This document shows, in pieces, positions 10,883-21,949 of a DNA stretch of 64,000 nt. The notes below the pieces were generated by a model. The model saw nothing but the letters and a program-made list of their open reading frames with translations. It did no database searches and was not told the origin of the DNA. The stretch comes from Lunularia cruciata (lineage: Eukaryota > Streptophyta > Marchantiopsida > Lunulariales > Lunulariaceae). Positions within the stretch are counted from its first letter, which is position 1. Each line of letters opens with the position of its first letter. The DNA lies in contig OX419760.1 of assembly GCA_948567375.1 (NCBI GenBank), positions 33,232,001 to 33,296,000 of the forward strand, in the 5' to 3' direction. A program made the position numbers and the translations under genes.

Positions 10883-11600
10883 ATTTTACCTTGTGTTGTA
10901 TCTTAGAAAACGACATTCTTCAAACTTGGATCAAATTTTGATTAGGATTTGAGCAAATTTTTTAGCTTGTAGCCAAAAACTTGCAAGAGATAAGTTTGGT
11001 TTTTGTTTATGCCAAAGTTCAAAAGGAGTTGTGAATCGAGGGATGGCTTTAGTTGTGCATCTACTTTGTAAATATCTAGCACAAGTAAATGCCATCCAAT
11101 AGGGTTTAACTAACCTAGACTCATGGACCATGCAAAATGCCATGCTATAGAGTGTACGATTTTTGCGCTCAGCGATGCCATTCTGCTACGGGGTATATCA
11201 ATTCGTTAGTTGTCATTCAACCCCATTTGATTCTAAAATGCATTAAAATCTAAACCTAAGTATTATCCTCCTAGATCAGATTGTAAAGTTTTTAAGTATT
11301 TCTTATCTGTCTTTTGCAAAGGTGACAAACCGAATAAAAGCAGCAAGGCAGTCCTACTTTTGTTTTAGTAGCTGAAGATATGTATACCGGGAGTTCGTTC
11401 ATAAAAGCCACAAAGTATTCATATCCTGTAAAAGTTGAAGGGGATATTTGTCCACTGAGGTCAGTATGCACAAGTTCTAAGTTGCCCTAAAAGTGGCCTG
11501 ATGGGGCAATTTAGGCCTTGCATGCTTGCCATGCACGCAAGTTGTGAAAACATGTAGTGGAATACGTTGAATTTTAAGTTCACTGATAATATCATGTTTT
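10883..11600 (-). pseudogene. copia integrase remnant (element 1)
   Basis: Integrase joins element cDNA to host DNA. On the minus strand, in pieces: LELVHTDLSGQISP near 11500 (core start with the first catalytic Asp), YTPxQNGIAERKNRTL near 11180 (the QNG-AER region carrying the catalytic Glu), then 11143-10931 with KPYWMAFTCARYL, TKAIPRFTTPFELW and KQKPNLSLASF. Stops and frame changes separate these pieces. Confidence 0.85.
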
Positions 11601-11787
11601 GTGAGATCTAGTAGTCTATTTGAACTGATATGTTCTAAGCATCTGTGCCAGAGCTGAGCAGTTTTTCCTGAGTGAGATAAGTTAATTTGCAGAGTAGGAA
11701 AAAGTTTGGCAAGGTGTTTGCAACAAGTGCAACGATTGTGTCGGCAGGAGTATAAGAAAACTCATGAAATAAAATATTATTTTTAAG

Positions 11788-12494
11788 TTATGAAGATAGT
11801 GAAGGATGAGCATCAGCTTGTTCACTATTTTCATTAGTAAAAGTAGTATATGTAGCAAAAGATCTTCCACATATTTCTACGGTAATTACATAAAATTTGT
11901 CTTGGAATGAAAGAGTTTGTTGTAAAAGTGATGCAACATATGCATACTTGGGAGAAGGAAACCAAGTAGCATCGTCAGGTCTATCAAAAGTGATGGACTT
12001 AGTGTTAGGAGACTTTAGCACCGTGGCATCTTGGTTATTATGGAAGTGAAATAAGCGATGAAGTGCATTGATTTTCTCATTGATTACCGGTGGCTAGTGT
12101 GGAGGATGTGCCTGACTTTTTAAAACATTTACATTTTCCAAATAGGATCCAAGGGAGGATCCATAACAACGAGGGTAGGACACAACGAGAAGTGTAGGGT
12201 TACCTCTCAACCAGGGATGGATGCGAGATATGAAATTGTTTCCCATTCATTGTCGTCCTACATAGTGGAAGTTGATATGCTGGCAGTCGGGACAGGACGA
12301 CGAGGTGCTTGGTTGAACTTTTTGTGATTTGCTCGATGATTCTTGCATTGTGTTGGAACGCATTGGATTGGGAAGCATTGGGCAAGGCAACGATTATCAT
12401 TTTGGATTTTGTAAAACATGTGATCGTGAATATGAGGCTGTTGATAGGAAGGATGAAGCATGCAAGTAGCTAATTCATTGGGTGTGAGAGTCAA
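11788..12494 (-). pseudogene. copia gag/protease-region remnant (element 1)
   Basis: Two adjoining open stretches follow the primer binding site on the element's strand: 12494-12200 (start LTPNELATCMLH) and 12021-11788 (DATWFPSPKYAYVASLL...). Position alone points to gag and the gag-pre-integrase region. I see no zinc knuckle and no clear DSG protease motif, so part of this region is probably deleted. Confidence 0.45.
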
Positions 12495-12622
12495 TTTCCG
12501 TTAATTTGCCTTTCTTTGTACCATAAAAGTAAATTATATTATTGTGTTACTCGAGTTTAAGTAAAGAGAATGTGCCATAGGCGTCCCGGTGGGTTTTGTG
12601 CTAGTTTTGAGTTATTGACATA

Positions 12623-12634
12623 GCTCTGATACCA
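12623..12634 (-). other. primer binding site of copia element 1
   Basis: On the minus strand the twelve bases next to the 5' LTR are TGGTATCAGAGC, the standard plant copia site complementary to the 3' end of initiator tRNA-Met. This fixes orientation and the LTR boundary. Confidence 0.9.
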
Positions 12635-12852
12635 TATAGCAAGCTAGAGACGAGCTGACTGTATACGGAAATTGACTTCGGGAGAGAGTTCTCCAGATTT
12701 TTTATTGTGAATTCTTAATAATTAATTGTTTCACCCATGAGGGTGTTAGTATAAGAATCGCAGCCATGGGCTACATCCTGTGAGTGCGCGTGTCTGTTCA
12801 CCGTCTTCAGCGTCTCCGTTTATCAGGTTAGTTTATAGCCAGTTTCGTACGA
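12635..12852 (-). repeat. 5' LTR of copia element 1
   Basis: This block pairs with 7975-8192 and abuts the primer binding site. It keeps tttatcaggttagtttata and ttcacccatgagggtgttag, with several substitutions and small indels against its partner, so the insertion is not recent. Confidence 0.88.
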
Positions 12853-14100
12853 CGTACAGATCTGAATGAATCATTCACACGGTCAGAGGACATTAAGAAT
12901 TCAAGCGACGTACAAAAGAGATTCAAGATGAGAAAAGCACGAGAAGAAGATGAATTGTTATCTCTTGAGTCTGTAGATCTCTTCCTGTGGTGCCGAAGAA
13001 ACAAATTCGAGAAGCAATGTAACGGAGCAAATGAGACCGTTGAGGAGTAACGAAGGAAAGAGAAGTGTAGCTTTAAAGTCCTTAGATGGGAACAAGATGC
13101 CAATGGCAATGGAACTATCGGTGGTTCTGCGTTTGACCGCGTAAACTCAAGTTCAGAACTTGTACGAGGAGAAAGAGTCTTTTGTTTATGCTTACACATG
13201 TGGAAGACATCAGATTGAAGTAGAAGATAATATCTATCCACTCCATACAGGACACATTTATATCAAAACATATACAGGACACGTTTATATCAAAAGTTTC
13301 TTGTCCGACCATAGTACCAACTTCCATGTATGGGGATATCGATGGACCATGTGAGAAACCTTTACTTCATAAAGTTGATATTGTCGATCAATTGAATGAA
13401 CACAACACGGAAATAAGATACGAGCATCTAATCAACATGTGACGAATATCATGGCTTGATTGATGGGACATTGAATACATGCAAACGCAACGCACACCAA
13501 GGATCAAAGAAAAGATCGGAAGACGCAACCAAGCCTCACTTAAGGATAAAATCTAACAGGTAAAATGAGGTTGATCAGAATCTAATAGTATCAGAACTAG
13601 AAATTTGGCATATCATCTAGAACATAAGAGCTATGTGACTCAATGTTTACATCTACATCTACAACTCAATGTTTACATCTACATGCAATTCAAGTATTTA
13701 AAGAGCATCATTTAGTTGGGTTGCTCATTTATAACTATATAGTGAGTGCTTTCTATAGAACTATGAACATTCACTGTTTAAAGGAAGTTATCGAAAATAA
13801 GTGAGAAATTAGGAAAAGAAATTAATACTTATAATCTGGTATAGTAACATCTTGTCAAATCCCTTTATTTATACTTATATATATATAATATAAATTTATA
13901 AGGGATTTATAAATGTATACCTTGAAGGCTAGAGGAAAAAAAGTGATCTTGTTGCATATCTCTATACTTGGAGGCCTTGGCTATCATTACAATCCTTGCT
14001 GCACATCCAAGAGAGTAGGTAATCAATCCCCTTAGGATATGCATTGCATGTAATTGTAACATTTTCTATTTTCACTTGTGTTGTGTACAATTGATGTTAA
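12853..14100. other. intergenic region between the two copia elements
   Basis: No gene is recognised. Small local repeats are present: a 24-25 bp tandem copy around 13248-13295 (acaggacac-tttatatcaaaa twice) and ctcaatgtttacatctacat twice around 13642-13685. The 137-codon minus frame at 12828-13241 begins inside the copia LTR and has no family signature. Confidence 0.5.
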
Positions 14101-14523
14101 TGTTTAGTATATCTTGTTACTTTATCTAGGAATAAATGCTTTCTAGATGCAATGGTACACAAACTTCTATAATCCAGCAGTAGATGTGATTTCTTGTATT
14201 CTTATAGACAGCTATGGTGGCTTAGGTAGCTAGGGTTGAGTAGGCCTTGAGTCTAGCCAGGAAAATCAACGAAGAGAGATGTAAAGGAATATAAGAGATC
14301 TAATTCCATATCACATTGTCGAGAGTATACTGAAGAACGTGATTAATGAGAAATGATCATGAATTGTATAGTTTGTGCAATGCTTCAATGAATAATTTAG
14401 TGTTTTGCCATGGATGCAGTTTGCAAGATAAGAAGTGAACCACATATATCTTTTGTTTAGTTTCTCATTGATGAGTGGATCTTTTGCTTGAGTGTAGAGA
14501 TCTTGAGGATGCATTTTGTAACA
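14101..14523 (+). repeat. 5' LTR of copia element 2
   Basis: Begins tgtttagtat and ends gtaaca just before the primer binding site. It aligns with 19735-20145 along its length, for example ttatctaggaat and ccatatcacattgt-gagagtat. The two differ by many substitutions and small indels, indicating an old insertion. Confidence 0.9.
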
Positions 14524-14525
14524 AC

Positions 14526-14536
14526 TGTATCAGAGC
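14526..14536 (+). other. primer binding site of copia element 2
   Basis: TGTATCAGAGC lies two bases after the LTR end. It equals the tRNA-Met site TGGTATCAGAGC with one G missing. Confidence 0.85.
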
Positions 14537-14596
14537 AAAGTTTATCTAGAGATCACAAAAGCAAGAAGAATATTAATCTTAAATCCAAAGTTTGCA

Positions 14597-16100
14597 ATGA
14601 AGAAATTTGATGAGAAGAATAACTTTGGCTATGGCAACTGAAGGTGGGGAACTTACTTGTACAACAAGTGGCATACAAGTCTAGGGAAGAAAATATACTA
14701 CAATGGTGATAATTGGGAGGAGGCCAATCTAATGACTATTAGCCCAATTGGATTAAATCTTGCTGATGAAGTATTGTATAATGTAAAGAACAAAGACTTA
14801 GCACCAAAGGTATGGTCCAAATTGGAGAGTTTGTATATGACAAAGTCCTTAAAAATCAATTATATGTGAGACAAAAGTCGTATACATTGCAGATAAGCAA
14901 GGGTTAGAGCATCATAGAGCATCATTAAGCACCTTCACAAGTTCAACAAAATCATTTGTGAGTTGATGAGTATGGAGGTTACTTTAAAGAAGTAAGATAA
15001 GGTATTGTTGCTATTGACTTGATTTTCTTCATTGAATGAGCATCTAGTCACAAATTTTTTCAATGGGAAGGACAATGTAGCTTATGAGGAGGTCATTTCA
15101 ACCTTACTATCAAATGAGATGCACAAATAACCTAACCAAGAGGATAGGAATTTCAAGGCTTTGTTTATTAGAAGTAGAACAATATATAGAGGCCATGTCA
15201 AGTGTAATAAATAGATAAAGTCTAGATCGAGTGGCACCAAAGCCAAAATTTGTATTTGTGTGGAAGTGTAATGTTCTGAGGATAGTAGAGAGACACAAAA
15301 GAGAAAATCACAAGTTTCACACTCAAACTCCGATGCTCCAAAGGAGCACCTTGATTGGATTATATAGCAAAGGGACTCCTCTGAAGGAAGCTCCACCCTT
15401 GGATTAGATATATAGATTGGTGACCTGTAAGCAAGATCTGCCCTTAGATTGGTTGCATGCATGGTTGAAATATTGATTCTGATCCTATCTGGTTGGTCAA
15501 CCCATCTTTGACCAAAGGGAATCTTTAGGGAATCTTCTTGTAGGAACCTCCAAATCATGTGGATGAGATACCATTGGAAAGCTCTTGACAAGAACAAGCT
15601 GGGGGGAGGGAAGGCCAGTCTTTCCTCTATTGATGGGGGGGGGGGGGGGGGTTCTGCACATTTTTGAGGCCTAATTCATTTGTTTAGGCTCCCAAAATTG
15701 ACTAAAGATTTCAGGTATATTTTGGTTTTTTCACTATTGGTAGAAGTACCCTTTTGGTGTTACCTCTTTCTAATCTATCTAGTTCATTATGTATAATATC
15801 TTTTCAGATGTTACCAAACCAATTTCACCTCTAGATCATATGTCTAGCTATTGGTTCTAAGGTTTTCAAGTTTATTTTAGATTTTTCCCTATTAGTACGA
15901 GTACTCTTTTGGTGATACCTCTATCTGATCTATTTATTCCATCATGTATAACATCCTTTCAGATATTACCAAACCAAATTTCACCTCTTGATCATATGTC
16001 TAGCTATTGGTATTACAGAAAATAGGGCTTTTCCAAAAAGATTGTACAAGTTAGAATCCTGAACCTAGTAGAGATAAAGGTCAATTTTCAGATCAAGCAC
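14597..16100 (+). pseudogene. copia gag remnant (element 2), split by a solo LTR
   Basis: Gag packages the element RNA into virus-like particles. The likely start is the ATG at 14597 (MKKFDEKNNFGYGN). It is followed by NWEEANLMTISPIGLNLADE and VWSKLESLYMTKSL, the conserved UBN2/gag region of plant copia elements. The CCHC zinc knuckle is cut at its first Cys codons by the solo LTR at 15267. The right half resumes at 16018, reading toward GLFQKDC. Stops at 14868 and beyond show decay. Confidence 0.85.
15267..16017 (+). repeat. solo LTR of family C inside copia 2 gag
   Basis: Starts TGTAATGTTCTGAGG and ends GGTATTACA, giving inverted TGTAAT/ATTACA ends. It matches 54339-55178 over almost all its length (for example caccttgg-ttag, ggaatctttagggaatctt, ttggttctaaggttttcaag). 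A run of 17 G lies at 15635-15651. No internal element follows, so it is a solo LTR left by LTR-LTR recombination. The 5 bp flanks, ggaag and gaaaa, match only partly. The long minus-strand open frame at 15082-15597 lies mostly within it and is not a gene. Confidence 0.85.
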
Positions 16101-16129
16101 ATGCAATAGAATCATTTGGATACATTTAC

Positions 16130-16640
16130 AATAATTTATGGGTCCCATGGTAGCAAAGATCAATTTGAAGAGTCTTTGATACTTGACTTAGGTTGCTCTT
16201 ACCATATGTGTGCTAAGAAGGATTGGTTTCACATGTAACAAACCATTCACTGGAAGATCCCTATTAAATGAGGATAAATATGGCTTGTAAAGCAATATGG
16301 ATTGGTACAATAAGCATCAAGATGTTTGATAGTGTTGTGAGTACCCTTGCCAATGTGCATCATGTTCTTGAGCTGTAGAAGGACTTCATATTTTTGGGTA
16401 CGATGAACTCAAATGGTTGGAGGTACGGAGCAAAAAATGGAATTTTTAATATATCAAAATGAGTATTGGTGGTGATTAACAGCCAAAATGTAGGCAATCT
16501 ACATGAGCTGATTGGAGACACCATCACAAGTGGAGTGCAAAGGTTACTATTTGAAGAAGAAGATCCAAAAGACCTCACTCACTTGTAGCATCTATGTTTG
16601 GGCCATATGAGTGAACAACATTAAAATGAATCATGCAAGC
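16130..16640 (+). pseudogene. copia protease and gag-pre-integrase remnant (element 2)
   Basis: The segment reads SLILDLGCSYHMCAKKDWF near 16180-16235, matching the copia aspartic protease active site (family consensus D-S-G-[AC]-[ST]) with the Ser of the triad changed to Leu. Near 16575 the stretch LTHL-HLCLGHMSEQH matches the gag-pre-integrase HxGH box. Both are interrupted by stops. Confidence 0.8.
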
Positions 16641-16679
16641 AATAATAAGTGAAGAGTGTGAAGAGTTATATTTAAAATT

Positions 16680-17754
16680 TTATGAGAATTGAGTAATATG
16701 AAAGCAATGGAATGTCAGCTTTTTGACAACAATTCATTGCAAAAAATAATTTTAGACTATGTGCATCATGATGCATGAGCTCCACTTCTATAGCTTCAAA
16801 ATTGGGAGCATTATATTTTGCAATCCTTGGTATAAGATAAACTCTAGAAGAATGGATCTTGTAAAATATGGAGTTTAAAGACAAGTTAGTCAAGACTAAC
16901 AAAGTAGAAATATGCCAAATTAGCCCAGAATTATAAGAATATTCTAGAAGCATCTATGAAGCTACTTGGTACCTTCCAAGTATTGGATAATGTGCATGCC
17001 AAGTGGTGAATTAGAAGAAAGCTTCTTGGGAAACTTCCTAGCTAGCTTAGCTTGCACGTCAAGTAGGTGACCTCTAGAAGGAAGTTTCTTGGGAAACTTC
17101 CCAACTAGATTATCTTAGCTTTCATGCCAAGTAGGTAGCTTCTAGAAGGAAGCTACCTACTAGAAGGAAGCTTCCTTCTAGTAGGTAGCCAGAAGGAAGC
17201 TTCATACTAGAAGCTTCCTGGTTAGTTTGGCTTGCACTCTAAGAAGACTGCTTTTAGAAAACTTCTTGAGAAGCTTCTCAAGAGCCTTGTATATTCCTTA
17301 TAAATACCAAAGCACAAGTTTATGCTAAAATTTTGAGTTTTACTCATTCAAGAGTCCCAATGTGATCTTTTACTTTCATCTTTCATTCTCTTATTTCTCT
17401 CCTTGGTCTTTTCTAAATCTACACCGTGAAGCAAAAATGAAAGGTCTTCTCTATCTTTAAAAAATGGAAGGTTATGATGAGAAGCAAACCAAGAGAAGAG
17501 TGAGGTTTTTAAGATTTGATAATGGTGGAGAGTACATATCAAGAGAGGTTTGTAAGAGCAAAGAGATAATCCACCACTATCACCCTCAACAAAATGGTGT
17601 GGAAAAATGGATATATTATACATTCTTGTGTATAGCTTGGAGTATGTTAAAAAACACCAGATTGGAGAAGAGGTTCTTAGAAAAAGCTATAAACACAACT
17701 TGTCATTTGGTAAAATTTCTTCCTCCATCACTCTTGAGTGTAGGATATAGATGA
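16680..17754 (+). pseudogene. copia integrase remnant (element 2), split by a gypsy solo LTR
   Basis: The integrase core begins LDYVHHDA near 16750 (first catalytic Asp in place) and is cut at 16859. It resumes after the solo LTR at about 17416 with FSIFKKWK, EKQTKRRVRFLRFDNGGEY (second catalytic Asp, 17485-17535) and HPQQNGVEKWI (the QNG-E region) up to the frame end at 17754. Frameshifts near 17455-17480 and several TAG/TGA stops inactivate it. Confidence 0.87.
16860..17415 (+). repeat. solo LTR of the gypsy family inside copia 2 integrase
   Basis: The 556 bp block starts tgtaaaatatggag, matching the LTR start TGTAATAATATGGAG of gypsy element 1. It contains the family's Ctagaag/gaagcttc-rich middle and the Tata-like ccttataaatacc near 17300. 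Flanks gatct (16855-16859) and aatct (17416-17420) form a 5 bp target duplication with one mismatch. The interior shows extra direct and inverted copies of ctagaaggaagct around 17135-17215, explaining its greater length than the ~415-445 bp full LTRs. Confidence 0.85.
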
Positions 17755-18240
17755 AAAAATATACATGTTGGCTTGTAGATGATTTTTCAGTTAGAGTGTT
17801 TGGATACAAAGCTTACATTCATATTCAATAAGAGCAAAGGACACAATTTGATCCTAAATTTAGAAGATTTATATTATTAGGATATGAGAAGGATAAGAAG
17901 AGATATAGATTGTAGGATCTGGTAAGACATTGCTTTATTGCTTTATTTATTGATCTGGTAAGACATTGTTAGTATGATGGAAATGACTGCTATATTGAAA
18001 CAAAGAAAAATCAAATTTAATTCAATGTTTTTCTAAGATAGAGATTGATTTTTGAAGGGAAGAATTTTGACAAAATTCTGATCTTCTAAGTCATCTACTC
18101 AAAGAGCAAAGTCCAAAAGTTACACAAGAACATAGGTTTCTAGATAGAAATTGGAAGCCTCCAAAGATATGTGAGCATTTGTTTGTAGCTTATGCTCTTT
18201 TTATAGAGAAAAATGAGCCATCTTCACATGAGCAAGCAAT

Positions 18241-18900
18241 GCAAGATCAAGAGTGTCAAAGATAGAATTGTACAATGGAAGAGGAAATGAAGTCTCTAGC
18301 CAAAAACCAAACTTACAGACTTGAAAATTTTCATGTAGGAAAGAAGGCAATTGGTTGTAGATGGATATATTGGAAGAAGGAAGAATTTCCAAAAGCAAGT
18401 GGATATTGTTATTAAGCAATTCTTGTAGCAAAGGTTACAGCCAAAAGAAAGGTATCAATTTCAACAAGATATTTTCATTGATGGTAAAATTCTCTTCAAT
18501 TTGTGTATCATTAGCAATAGTTACCTTCCATAATTTGGAGTTGAAGAAATTGGATGTTACAACAACATTTCTACATGGAAAATTAGAGGAGGAGATTTAC
18601 ATATATCAATTGGAGTGTTTTGTGGTACAAATGAAAGATAACCTAGTTTGTAGGTTACAAAAATCATTGTTGAGATTGGACGTAAAGTCCAAAGCTATGG
18701 TACAAGAAATTTTATGATTTCATGTTAATGCATAGATACAACCAAAGCAAGTTAGATTATTTTTCATACATCAAAAGCTACATGGATGTAGATTTTTTGA
18801 TTAAATATCTTGGTTCTATATGTGGATGATAATGTTGATTTCTATGGAAAATATGGTTAAAGTGGAGAAATTAAAAGCATAGTTGGGTAAAAATTTTGTT
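18241..18900 (+). pseudogene. copia reverse transcriptase remnant (element 2)
   Basis: From left to right: CRWIYWKKE near 18355 (the CKWVFKxK entry motif), then in the frame 18361-18717 SQKKGINFNKIFSLMVKFSSI, LELKKLDVTTTFLHGKLEEEIY (first catalytic Asp in KxLDVxTAFLHG) and NLVCRLQKSLL. Near 18818 the text YVDDN is the polymerase YVDD box. Frame changes occur near 18240-18400 and 18720. Confidence 0.88.
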
Positions 18901-19147
18901 ATAAAGGACTAAGAGGGTATCTAGGATTGAAATCCAATGGCAAATCATTTTAAGATATCATTGACATAATGTTTGTCTAATGAGGAGGAGAAGAGATTCA
19001 TGTCACATATTCCTTATGCTAGTTAGGAGCTTAATGTAAAAAATGGTCTACATTGGACTGGACATCTCATATATGGTGAACATAGTAAGTTGATATATGG
19101 CAATCTTGTGAAGCAACATTGGGAAATTATGACGGATACTATGTTAC

Positions 19148-19510
19148 TTGAAGGAGATAACAGATCTTTGCATTGTCTTTGATATGGAACAAGACCAAGA
19201 AGGAGTAATTATAGTGTATGTGGATGCTGATTTTGCCAAAAGTCTAGATAAGAGGAGATCTAAAATCATTTATACTTGTTGGCAATGCAATGAGTTTGAA
19301 GTCTACTATCAAACTTATTATTCTCTTTCAACAAAAAGAGCAGAATATATGACAACAACTAAGATAGCTAAAGTGGCCATGTGGCTACAAAGATTAATCA
19401 AGGATGTAGGACTTGCAAAACTGAAGTTCAAGCTTTATTATGATAGCCAAAGTGCTATTCACTTGACCAAGAATCAAGTGTACTATTCCAAACAAAGCAT
19501 GTCAATATAA
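19148..19510 (+). pseudogene. copia RNase H remnant (element 2)
   Basis: The open stretch of about 120 codons carries YVDADFAKSLDKRRS (first Asp), STKRAEYM (Glu of the EAEY motif changed, RAEY), MWLQRLIKDVG and KLYYDSQSAIHLTKN (the DSQSA motif). It is the polyprotein C-terminus. About 225 bp separate its stop from the 3' LTR, as in related elements. Confidence 0.85.
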
Positions 19511-19734
19511 TACACCACTTTTTTAGAGAAGTTGTGATAAGTGGAAGGATCAATCTACAAAAAATAGACATGGAGGTGAATGCAATTGATATGTTAACTC
19601 AGCCTATTCCAATTGAGAAGTTCAAGTTATGCATGAACTTGGACAATGTACAATGGTGTTAATCAAGACAATGATGTAGCTAAATATTCTTAGAAATTTT
19701 ATTAGCTAGATAGAACACAAGCAAAGGTAGAGAT

Positions 19735-20145
19735 TGTTGAGTATGTTTTGTTATTTTATCTAGGAATGAAGTCTTTTTAGATCCAATGGTAGACAACCTT
19801 CTACAATCCAGTGGATGATGAGTTTTCTTATAGATAACTAAGGTGGCTTGAATTTGAGTAGTTCTCAAGTCTAGGTGTGAAAACTCTACTAAGAAAGATA
19901 TAAATGTCTATGAAGTGATCTTGTTCCATATCACATTGTTGAGAGTATATTGGAGGACGTGATTGATGAGAGACTATCATAAACTTTATAGTATGTGTGA
20001 TACTTCAATAAATAATCTGCAAGAGTGTTTGGCACTGGACATAGCTTCCAAGTTATGATGCAAACTAGTATGTCTTATGTTTAGTTTCCCATTGATGAGT
20101 ATATTCTTTGTTTGAGTGTGGATATCTTGGGGATTTTTTTTAACA
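19735..20145 (+). repeat. 3' LTR of copia element 2
   Basis: Begins tgttgagtat immediately after the purine-rich caaaggtagaga and ends taaca. It aligns with 14101-14523. The right flank attaa is the second target-site copy. Confidence 0.9.
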
Positions 20146-20161
20146 ATTAATGCTTCTTCCA

Positions 20162-20596
20162 TGTAAAAGATAAAGGAGATAAATAGGATAATGCAAGAAT
20201 GTAAGATCATGTCATATTGAAACTCTAAATTTCAAGGAACTCCAAATACATAGCATGAGCTTGGGCTTTGGTATTTATAGTGAAGTAACACAAAGCTCTT
20301 AAGAAGCCTCCCTCTCAAAGTTGTCTTCTTGGAGTGTAAACTAAGCTACACAAGAAGTTGCCCAGGAAACTTCCTACTAGAAACCACTTACTTGGCATAC
20401 AAGCTAAGCTAGTCCTTAACTTAATGTGCAAGTTACCCTATCCTTAGAAGGTACCTTGAAGCTTCCCACTAAGAAGCTTCCAAATTGCTTCTAGAACATT
20501 TGACCAAGAAGCTTCTAGAACATTCTAAGAGTTCTTAACTATATTTAGCTTATTTTATTAACTTATTAGTCTCTACTAACTCCACATTATTATATA
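20162..20596 (-). repeat. 3' LTR of gypsy element 1
   Basis: Matches 23218-23630, 51241-51652, 57485-57931 and, inverted, 16860-17415. Common blocks are agcatgagcttgggctttggta, acaaagctcttaagaag and gaagcttcca. On the element's strand it starts TATATAATAATGTGGAG and ends CTTTTACA. Confidence 0.87.
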
Positions 20597-20629
20597 TTAC
20601 CCCATCTCTAGTTGGTGATGTCCTTGTTG

Positions 20630-21425
20630 CTATGGAATCTTTGAAATTTTGGATGGTCTTTTGTGCATTGTAGAGATGAGAAAGGGGTTCCCATGTGGCA
20701 TCATGAAGAGGATACTCTTTCCAATAATGGCCTTGATTTTCTCACTAATGAGACCATGTGTCCCAAGAAGATAACGTCCTTTTGCCAAAAGGTATACGTC
20801 AATTTTTTTCAATAAACTTATACTGGCATAGTTATCTTAAGACTGCTCATATGTGATTTCTTTGTTTTACCTCTATCTAGTAATAGATTAAGTATCATCC
20901 AAGAATACCATCACATATTGATCTAATAGTTTGTCAAACATCCAATGCATTTGATCCATGAAAATTTCAAGAGCATTAGTGAGCCCAAAAGGTAAAGCTC
21001 TCCATTCAAATACCTATACCTTGTGCAAAAGGTAATCTTTTGCACATCCTCTTTATCAATAGCAATTTGCCAATAGGTGCTTCAAAGATCTAACTTGAAG
21101 AAGTATTGTGCTCCACTTAATTGATCCAACAAGTCATCAATTCAAGAAAGGAATACACATTCTTCATTATTTGCTTATTGAGGCCCTAATAGTCAATAAA
21201 AAATCAAATTCATCCCTCCTTCTTTGGTACAAACAATACTTGTGCTCCCCAAGGATATGTACAATATTGCACAAAATCCTTCTCCAAAAACTCAGTCAAT
21301 GTTGTTTGAAGCTCTTCTAACTCCTTTGGTGAGATTTTATAGAGTGCTCTACTCCTTGGAGTACTACCTAGTAGTAGCTCAACCTTAATCAAAGGATAAC
21401 CCTTTGGAAGATCATCTAGAAACAA
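20630..21425 (-). pseudogene. gypsy reverse transcriptase remnant (element 1)
   Basis: The minus strand at 21425-21210 reads FLDDLPKGYPL, then YKISPKELEELQTTLTEFLEKDFVQ and SPWGA-type YPWGAQVLFVPKKEG, the N-terminal gypsy RT block. Downstream, near 21000-20890, come LPFGLTNA, FMDQMHWMFDKLLDQYV and VFLDDT (the FLDD box). The frame at 20812-20630 is the thumb region (GHLISEKI-like GLISEKIKAI). Several stops interrupt it. Confidence 0.87.
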
Positions 21426-21718
21426 ATTTTAAATTCTTGAATTATTTGATCAACCATTGGCTTTTGATCTTCATTAGAGCCTACTTCTGCAATAAGTTTG
21501 ATCCACACTACAAAAAGATTTCTTTTCCTCCAAAGCTTGCTCTATAGTTGCTATACTAAGAAACTTCTCATCTTAGTCCTTATTTTCCTCCAAAGCTTGT
21601 TGTATAGTTGCTATTTTGAGAAATTTCTCATCTTAGGACCAACTACTTTTAAGTGTCTTACTCAAAGGTGTTAGACAACTTAATTGGTAATTCTTATCTT
21701 GATGTTGATTTGAATCTT

Positions 21719-21943
21719 TCATGAGGTCCAATCAAATTGAACTTCATGACATTCAAGCCAAGGAAGACCTAGAATGATGTCATAGTATAAGGAAGTCACT
21801 ACAAATCTCATGTACTTAGAATACTCTTTCTCTATCTTGAATGCAGTTGGTTGTGAGATTTGGAATGCAAAACTCTTTCTAACATCCACCATCATCAATT
21901 TATTACCTAATACTAGCTTTATAGGTATACTTAATTCCTTCAC
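21719..21943 (-). pseudogene. gypsy aspartic protease remnant (element 1)
   Basis: An open stretch of 74 codons ends DIILGLPWLECHEVQFDW, the conserved C-terminal ILGMPWL block of gypsy retropepsins. The preceding text (SIPIKLVLGNKLMMVDVRKSFAF) is the middle of the domain. The active-site Asp would lie upstream in a frame-disrupted part. Confidence 0.8.
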
Positions 21944-21949
21944 TAATTA

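Larger units (their letters stand above)
7975..12852 (-). mobile_element. Ty1/copia retrotransposon 1, degenerate, with both LTRs
   Basis: The element reads right to left: 5' LTR 12635-12852, primer binding site 12623-12634, gag-like remnants, integrase, reverse transcriptase, RNase H, polypurine tract 8193-8201, 3' LTR 7975-8192. Integrase before reverse transcriptase is the copia order. The flanks are ccgta at 7970-7974 and acgta or cgta just right of 12851, an imperfect 4-5 bp target duplication. Coding domains carry many stops and frameshifts, although the RNase H segment is still open. Two short interspersed elements are inserted at 9004-9107 and 10754-10873. A short partial duplication of coding sequence lies near 10650-10760 and a 49 bp tandem duplication near 8524-8620. 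It is about 4.9 kb, normal for copia once the insertions are subtracted. Confidence 0.9.
14101..20145 (+). mobile_element. Ty1/copia retrotransposon 2, degenerate, nested host of two solo LTRs
   Basis: Order on the plus strand: 5' LTR 14101-14523, primer binding site 14526-14536, gag, protease, integrase, reverse transcriptase, RNase H, polypurine tract about 19722-19733, 3' LTR 19735-20145. Flanks are gttaa (14096-14100) and attaa (20146-20150), a 5 bp target duplication with one mismatch. Two foreign solo LTRs sit inside, at 15267-16017 in the gag zinc knuckle and at 16860-17415 in integrase. Removing them restores the expected copia domain sequence across both junctions. Stops are frequent in every domain. 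Confidence 0.92.

Noticed and set aside
12828-13241. 137-codon minus-strand open frame right of copia element 1
   Set aside because: It starts next to the LTR, has no family motif and shows skewed composition. I could not support it as a gene.
15082-15597. 171-codon minus-strand open frame
   Set aside because: It covers mostly the solo LTR of family C on the non-coding strand and runs on into copia gag DNA.
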